Source of the DNA: Hyphomicrobiales bacterium
GTDB lineage: Bacteria; Pseudomonadota; Alphaproteobacteria; Rhizobiales; Kaistiaceae
NCBI GenBank assembly: GCA_017305815.1
Contig: JAFKJZ010000175.1
Coordinates: forward strand, 1-11,542
Direction of reading: 5' to 3'
Length of the DNA: 11,542 nucleotides
The translations under genes and the position numbers were made by a program. Shown piece after piece: positions 7,075-11,542 of the stretch (positions are counted from its first letter, which is position 1; each line of letters begins with the position of its first letter). The notes under the pieces were generated by a model. The model had not been told where the DNA came from, did not search any database, and saw only the letters and a list, made by a program, of their open reading frames with translations.

Positions 7075-8214
7075 ATGCCGCTTTGGAAACAAATCCTGCT
7101 CTGTCTTGTCGTCGCGGTCCTCGCGGCCGGAGGCTGGTACGCCTTCCAGCATCGCGAATCATCCGCTGGCGGAGCGAGCGCATCTTCCGGCGGAAGTGGC
7201 GGCGGTGGTGGCCGTGGCCTCGGCGGTCCGACGCTGGTGGTGACCGAGGCGGTCGAGAGCCAGGTCGAGAACGACCAGGTCCGCTCGGTCGGCACGGTGA
7301 AGGTGCCGCGCTCGATCAAGATCTACCCGCAGGTCTCGGCCGTCGTGAACGAGGTCCTGTTCAAGGCCGGCGACAAGGTGGTCAAGGACCAGCCGCTGGT
7401 CCGGCTCGATGATTCCGATCAGCGCGTGGCGCTCGATCTCGCCAATGTCGCGTTGAAGGACGCCCGGTCGGCGCTCGATCGCGCCCAGAAGCTCTCCGCC
7501 AGCCGCAATCTCGCGCTTTCCGCGCTGGAGGATGCGCAGTCGGTCGAGCGCAAGGCGCAGATCGCGGTTCTCGGCGCCCAGATCGCGCTCGACCGCCGGA
7601 CGATCACCGCGCCCTTCGACGGCGTTGTCGGCTTGAGCGATCTCGCGGTCGGCGATTTCATCACCTCTTCCACCGTCGTGACGACGCTCGACGACGTGTC
7701 GACGCTGATGGTCACCTTCCTGGTGCCGGAGCGCTATGCCGGCCGTGTCGCCGAAGGGCAGGCGGTGACGGCGACAGCGGCCAGCAAGCCGGATGCGACG
7801 ATCTCCGGCAAGGTGACCTCGATCGACACACGCATCGATCCGACCGCGCGCACCCTGAAGGTCGAGGCGGAGCTCGACGCGGCCGCCGCCGGCGCCATCG
7901 GCGTCAAGCCCGGCATGTCGGTCGTCGTCGCGCTCGGCTTCGAGGGCCAGCCGCGCGTGGCGGTCTCGGCGCTGTCGATCCAGTGGGATCGCACCGGCTC
8001 CTATGTCTGGGCGGTCGTCGACGACGTCGCCAAGCGCATGCCGATCTCGGTGCTCGAGCGGCAGAGCGGCCGGGTGCTGGTTTCCGGCGACCTGAAGGCC
8101 GGCGACAGGGTCGTCGTCGAGGGCCTGCAGCGGCTTCGCGAGGGGGCGAAGGTTGCCGAGTTCGCCACCGCCGCCACGGGCTCCAAGGCGCCCGCCACCG
8201 CGACGGGGGGCTGA
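7075..8214 (+). CDS. RND efflux periplasmic adaptor (HlyD/MFP family)
   Basis: 379 aa. This is the periplasmic adaptor that bridges an RND pump to an outer-membrane channel. A single N-terminal membrane anchor (about residues 5-24, [18 protein letters not shown]) is followed by a Ser/Gly-rich linker (about 30-52, including five glycines in a row). A biotinyl-lipoyl half-motif comes next ([29 protein letters not shown], about 87-118), then a short coiled-coil hairpin (about 119-170), the second lipoyl half ([18 protein letters not shown]), a beta-barrel domain and a membrane-proximal domain ending near 365. There is no lipobox, so it is anchored by a helix rather than lipid. The frame is open upstream to 6721, but the ATG at 7075 is the only one giving a normal anchor; the ribosome binding site is poor. 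The stop is 2 bp before the start of the pump gene, so the pair are an operon. Substrate is unknown. Confidence 0.9.
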   Translation: MPLWKQILLCLVVAVLAAGGWYAFQHRESSAGGASASSGGSGGGGGRGLGGPTLVVTEAVESQVENDQVRSVGTVKVPRSIKIYPQVSAVVNEVLFKAGDKVVKDQPLVRLDDSDQRVALDLANVALKDARSALDRAQKLSASRNLALSALEDAQSVERKAQIAVLGAQIALDRRTITAPFDGVVGLSDLAVGDFITSSTVVTTLDDVSTLMVTFLVPERYAGRVAEGQAVTATAASKPDATISGKVTSIDTRIDPTARTLKVEAELDAAAAGAIGVKPGMSVVVALGFEGQPRVAVSALSIQWDRTGSYVWAVVDDVAKRMPISVLERQSGRVLVSGDLKAGDRVVVEGLQRLREGAKVAEFATAATGSKAPATATGG

Positions 8215-8216
8215 GC

Positions 8217-11200
8217 ATGCGCACGGACGCTCCCGACGCCTCGAAAGAGCCGGAAGGCCGGAACGATGCCGGCTCCGAAATGACGCATGATCCGATTCCG
8301 AAGGGCGGCGCCGCGACGAGCGGCATCTCCGCGCTGTCGGTCCGCCGGCCGGTGCTGGCGATCGTCGCCAACCTGCTGATCATCATCGCCGGTCTCGCCG
8401 CCTATCGCGGCGTCGAGATCCGCGAGCTGCCCAATATCGACCAGCCGGTCGTCACGATCACCACCACCTATACCGGCGCCACGCCGGATACGATGGACAA
8501 GGAGATCACCAGCGTCATCGAGAAGGCCGCCGCCGGCGTCACCGGCTGGACCGACATCCAGTCGCAATCGACCAGCGGCCGCAGCCGCGTGACGGTGCAG
8601 TTCTCCGATTCGACCGACATCAACGTCGCCGCCAACGATCTTCGCGACGCCGTCGGCAACGCGCAGCGCAACCTGCCGGACGATGCCGACCCGCCGACCA
8701 TCGCCAAGGCCGACACCAATGGCGACGCGATCATGCGGCTCGCCGTCACCTCGCCGACGCTGAAGATCGAGGACCTGACCAAGCTGGTGAACGACGTCAT
8801 CGTCGACCGGCTGAAGGCGGTCGACGGCGTCGCCGACGTGCAGATCAACGGCGACCGCTCGCCCAACATCTCGATCTACATCGACCCGATGCGGCTGGCC
8901 TCCTACGGCCTGACGGTCGCGGACCTGAAGACGGCGCTCGCCACCGTCGCGCTCGACGTGCCGGCCGGCAATCTCAAGGACACGAACCGCAACATGTTCG
9001 TGCGCGCCGACGCCAGCGTGAAGAACGCCGACGACGTCAAGGCGATCCGCATCCAGGGCGATACCCGCGTGGGAGACGTCGCCGACGTCGTGTTCGGCCC
9101 GGCGGCCAAATCCTCCAGCGTGCAGGTCAATGGCCGGGTCGGAGTCGGCCTCGGCATCGTCCGCCAGGCGAGCTCCAACACGCTCGAGATCTCGGCCTCG
9201 GTGCGCAAGGCGATCGAGGAACTGGCCGTCACGCTGCCGAAGGACGTCTCGGTCCGCGTCACCTCCGACGACGCCGACTTCATCGCCGGCTCGTTCGAGG
9301 AAGTCGAGCGCAGCCTCGTGCTCGCGATCGTCATCGTCATCGGCGTCATCTACCTGTTCCTCGGCTCGTTGCGCTCGACCCTGATCCCCGCCGTCACCGT
9401 GCCGGTCTCGTTGCTCGGCACGATCGCGGCGATGTATCTGATGGGCTTCTCGCTCAACATCCTGACGCTGCTGGCGCTGGTGCTCGCCACCGGCATGGTG
9501 GTCGACGACGCCATCGTCGTGCTGGAGAACATCGCCCGCCGCCGCTCCGAGGGCATGGGGGCGCGCGCCGCCGCCGTGCTCGGCGCCAAGCAGGTGTTCT
9601 TCGCCGTCATCTCGACGACGGCGACGCTGGTCGCGGTGTTCGTGCCGATCTCCTTCTTCAAGGGCACCGCCGGCCGCCTGTTCTCCGAATTCGGCTTCGT
9701 GCTCGCCTTCGCCGTCACGCTCTCCGGCTTCGTCGCCTTGACGCTGGCGCCGATGATGGCCTCCCGCCTGCTCGACACCAGCGGTGGCCACGGCCATGGC
9801 GAGGGGGGCAATTTCCTGCAGCGCGGCCTCAACGCCGTCGGCAATGTCGGCCATCGCCTTTATGAGCGCGTGCTCGATTTCTGCCTGAAGGCGCCGGCCG
9901 TCGTCATCCTGATCAGCGCCATCTTTGCCGGCGGCGCTGTGCTGGCCTTCGAGATGCTGCCGCAGCAGCTGACGCCGCAGGAAGACCGCGGCGCCGTGAT
10001 GATCGCCATGAACACGCCGCAGGGCGCGACGGTCGACTATACGCAGGGCCAGATGGCGCTGGTGATGAAGGCCGTCGACCCGCTGCTGAAATCCGGCGAG
10101 GCCACCAACGTCTTCTCGGTCGCGGGCAATTTCGGCAGCCCGAGCAACGGCTTCATGATGATAACGCTGGCCCCCTGGGGCGAGCGGCAGCGCAGCCAGC
10201 AGCAGATCGCGGCCGAGATCAACCAGAAGATCCGCTCCATTCCGGGAGCCGTCGTCAACCTGCGCCAGCCGAACAGTCTCGGTATTCGCGGCGGCGGCCA
10301 GGGCCTGACCTTCGCCGTCACCGGCGTCGAATATGACGGCATCACCAAGGCGGCCCAGCAGCTGGTCTCCACGCTCGGCACCAATCCCGCCTTCTCCAAC
10401 GTCCAGCTGAACTACGACCTGAACCAGCCGCAGCTTTCGGTCGACATCGACCGCGACCGCGCGGCCGATCTCGGCGTCTCCGTGGCCGATATCGGCACCA
10501 TCGTCTCGACGCTGCTCGCCGGCGCCGACATGGGCAATTTCTATATCGGCGACGACAAGATCGACATCACGGCGCTTGCCCCCGACGGCATGATCGTGAC
10601 GCCGAGCGACCTGATGAACGTCCAGGTCCGCACCGCCGGCGGCACGATGGTGCCGCTCTCCTCGGTGATCTCCGTCCGCGAGGAGGCGACGTCGCCGACG
10701 CTGGCGCGCCAGTCGCTCCGCCGCGCCGTGCCGATCACGGCGACGCTGAGCCCCGGCGTCGACCTCGGCTCGGCGATGGAGATCCTCAATCAGGAGGCGG
10801 CCAAGCAGTTGCCGACCGGCATGAACATCGTGCTGACCGGCGAGGCGGCGACGCTGAACGAGACCTCGAGCGGCATCCTGCAGACCTTCCTGTTCGCCGT
10901 GATCATCATCCTCCTGGTGATGGCGGCGCAGTTCGAGAGCTTCGTCTCGGCGGTGATCCTGTTCACCACGGTGCCGTTCGGCGTCGCGGCGGGCATCTAC
11001 GCCATCCTGCTCTCGGGCGGTTCGCTCAACATCTACACCCAGATCGGCCTCGTCATGCTGGTCGGCCTGATGGCGAAGAACGGCATCCTCATCGTCGAAT
11101 TCGCCAACCAGCTGCGCGACGAGGGCCAGTCGGTCTATGACGCCATCCGCAACGCCTGCCTTGTCCGGCTTCGTCCGGTGCTGATGACGATGATCGCGAC

Positions 11201-11489
11201 GGTTCTGGGCGGCCTGCCGCTGATCCTGACGGGCGGCGCCGGCTCGGAGGCGCGCGCGGCGCTCGGCTGGATCATGGTCGGCGGCCTCGGCGTCTCGGCG
11301 CTGGCGACGCTGTTCCTGACGCCCGTCTCGTTCCTCCTGCTCGCCCGCTTCTCCAAGCCGCGCATCGCCGAGGAGCACCGCCTGGCGGCGGAGCTCGCCG
11401 AGGTCGAAGCGGCCGAGGCGGGTCGGCGCGAGCGCGGCCGGGCGGACGAGAATCCGGCTCCGCATCCCCTGTCGATCGCGGCGGAATAG
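8217..11489 (+). CDS. RND multidrug efflux transporter permease (AcrB/HAE1 family)
   Basis: 1090 aa, inner membrane, drug/proton antiporter forming a trimer. It has the RND duplicated plan: TM1 at about 44-63, a large porter loop to about 365, TM2-6 at about 366-580, a second helix (TM7) at about 560-580, second porter loop to about 890, and TM8-12 at the end. Proton-relay residues are present: Asp430-Asp431 in GMVVDDAIVVLEN (AcrB Asp407/408) and Lys954 in GLMAKNGILIVEF (AcrB Lys940). Hydrophobic plus amphipathic porter features fit HAE1 rather than heavy-metal (CusA) pumps. About 40 hydrophilic residues precede TM1, against about 8 in AcrB. The start at 8217 has a GGGGGG run 6 nt upstream and lies 2 bp after the adaptor stop; an internal ATG at 8280 (residue 22) would shorten the tail but has a worse ribosome binding site. 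No TolC-type gene follows in the window. Confidence 0.93.
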   Translation: MRTDAPDASKEPEGRNDAGSEMTHDPIPKGGAATSGISALSVRRPVLAIVANLLIIIAGLAAYRGVEIRELPNIDQPVVTITTTYTGATPDTMDKEITSVIEKAAAGVTGWTDIQSQSTSGRSRVTVQFSDSTDINVAANDLRDAVGNAQRNLPDDADPPTIAKADTNGDAIMRLAVTSPTLKIEDLTKLVNDVIVDRLKAVDGVADVQINGDRSPNISIYIDPMRLASYGLTVADLKTALATVALDVPAGNLKDTNRNMFVRADASVKNADDVKAIRIQGDTRVGDVADVVFGPAAKSSSVQVNGRVGVGLGIVRQASSNTLEISASVRKAIEELAVTLPKDVSVRVTSDDADFIAGSFEEVERSLVLAIVIVIGVIYLFLGSLRSTLIPAVTVPVSLLGTIAAMYLMGFSLNILTLLALVLATGMVVDDAIVVLENIARRRSEGMGARAAAVLGAKQVFFAVISTTATLVAVFVPISFFKGTAGRLFSEFGFVLAFAVTLSGFVALTLAPMMASRLLDTSGGHGHGEGGNFLQRGLNAVGNVGHRLYERVLDFCLKAPAVVILISAIFAGGAVLAFEMLPQQLTPQEDRGAVMIAMNTPQGATVDYTQGQMALVMKAVDPLLKSGEATNVFSVAGNFGSPSNGFMMITLAPWGERQRSQQQIAAEINQKIRSIPGAVVNLRQPNSLGIRGGGQGLTFAVTGVEYDGITKAAQQLVSTLGTNPAFSNVQLNYDLNQPQLSVDIDRDRAADLGVSVADIGTIVSTLLAGADMGNFYIGDDKIDITALAPDGMIVTPSDLMNVQVRTAGGTMVPLSSVISVREEATSPTLARQSLRRAVPITATLSPGVDLGSAMEILNQEAAKQLPTGMNIVLTGEAATLNETSSGILQTFLFAVIIILLVMAAQFESFVSAVILFTTVPFGVAAGIYAILLSGGSLNIYTQIGLVMLVGLMAKNGILIVEFANQLRDEGQSVYDAIRNACLVRLRPVLMTMIATVLGGLPLILTGGAGSEARAALGWIMVGGLGVSALATLFLTPVSFLLLARFSKPRIAEEHRLAAELAEVEAAEAGRRERGRADENPAPHPLSIAAE

Positions 11490-11500
11490 GGGAGGTTGCG

Positions 11501-11542
11501 GTGGCCTGGCTCCAGCCCGATGATCCCGACCGCAAGGCTGCC
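11501..11542 (+). CDS. Start of a downstream gene, truncated by the window end
   Basis: A GTG at 11501 is preceded at 5 nt by GGGGAGG (11489-11495), the best Shine-Dalgarno sequence in this part of the window, overlapping the last base of the pump's stop codon. The frame stays open to the window edge and reads MAWLQPDDPDRKAA. This is too short to identify. The tight spacing suggests it belongs to the efflux operon. Confidence 0.5.
   Translation, partial: MAWLQPDDPDRKAA

Noticed and set aside
6599..7183. N-terminal extension of the ABC ATPase frame (195 codons)
   Set aside because: Arg/Pro-rich and unlike any ABC domain; a GGAGG-supported ATG at 6598 starts precisely at the family's N-terminus.
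8001..11465. A 1154-codon open frame antisense to the RND pump
   Set aside because: Its translation is Asp/Arg/His/Gly-rich with no domain character, and it mirrors the GC-biased codon use of the pump gene, whose motifs are unmistakable.

Overview
The window looks like chromosomal DNA from an alphaproteobacterium, most likely of the Hyphomicrobiales (Rhizobiales). It is GC-rich with strongly GC-biased third codon positions. It encodes a convincing RirA, the Fe-S Rrf2-type iron regulator typical of that order. I cannot name the genus from sequence alone. No mobile element, tRNA, rRNA, CRISPR array or sign of recent transfer was seen.

Left part (1-2274): a minus-strand TPR plus outer-membrane beta-barrel protein (24-1181) is divergent from a plus-strand secreted FecR-domain protein (1420-2208). 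They share a 238 bp promoter region. The FecR gene ends convergently with the next block, separated by a short GC-rich hairpin.

Iron block (2275-5239, all minus strand, transcribed right to left): rirA (4754-5239), a small exported four-cysteine protein of unknown function (4189-4641), a long TonB (2856-4160) and a stand-alone cyclic-nucleotide-binding protein (2275-2781). A TGA-N9-TCA element matching the RirA iron-responsive operator consensus lies at 4715-4729, just upstream of the unknown gene and tonB. The simplest reading is that RirA represses its downstream neighbours when iron is plentiful and so releases the TonB energy supply for iron uptake in starvation. No ExbB/ExbD or TonB-dependent receptor is in the window.

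Right part (5504-11542): a stand-alone UgpC/MalK-type ABC ATPase (5504-6598, minus) ends in a strong intrinsic terminator. It is divergent, across a 476 bp non-coding region, from a plus-strand efflux operon: an RND periplasmic adaptor (7075-8214), an RND inner-membrane pump (8217-11489), and the first codons of a further gene (from 11501). No outer-membrane TolC-type channel is visible.

Most genes are ordinary family members. The parts most worth a second look are the operator-controlled unknown exported protein paired with tonB, the palindrome over the rirA promoter, the FecR/TPR-barrel pair, and the effector-less cyclic-nucleotide sensor downstream of tonB.
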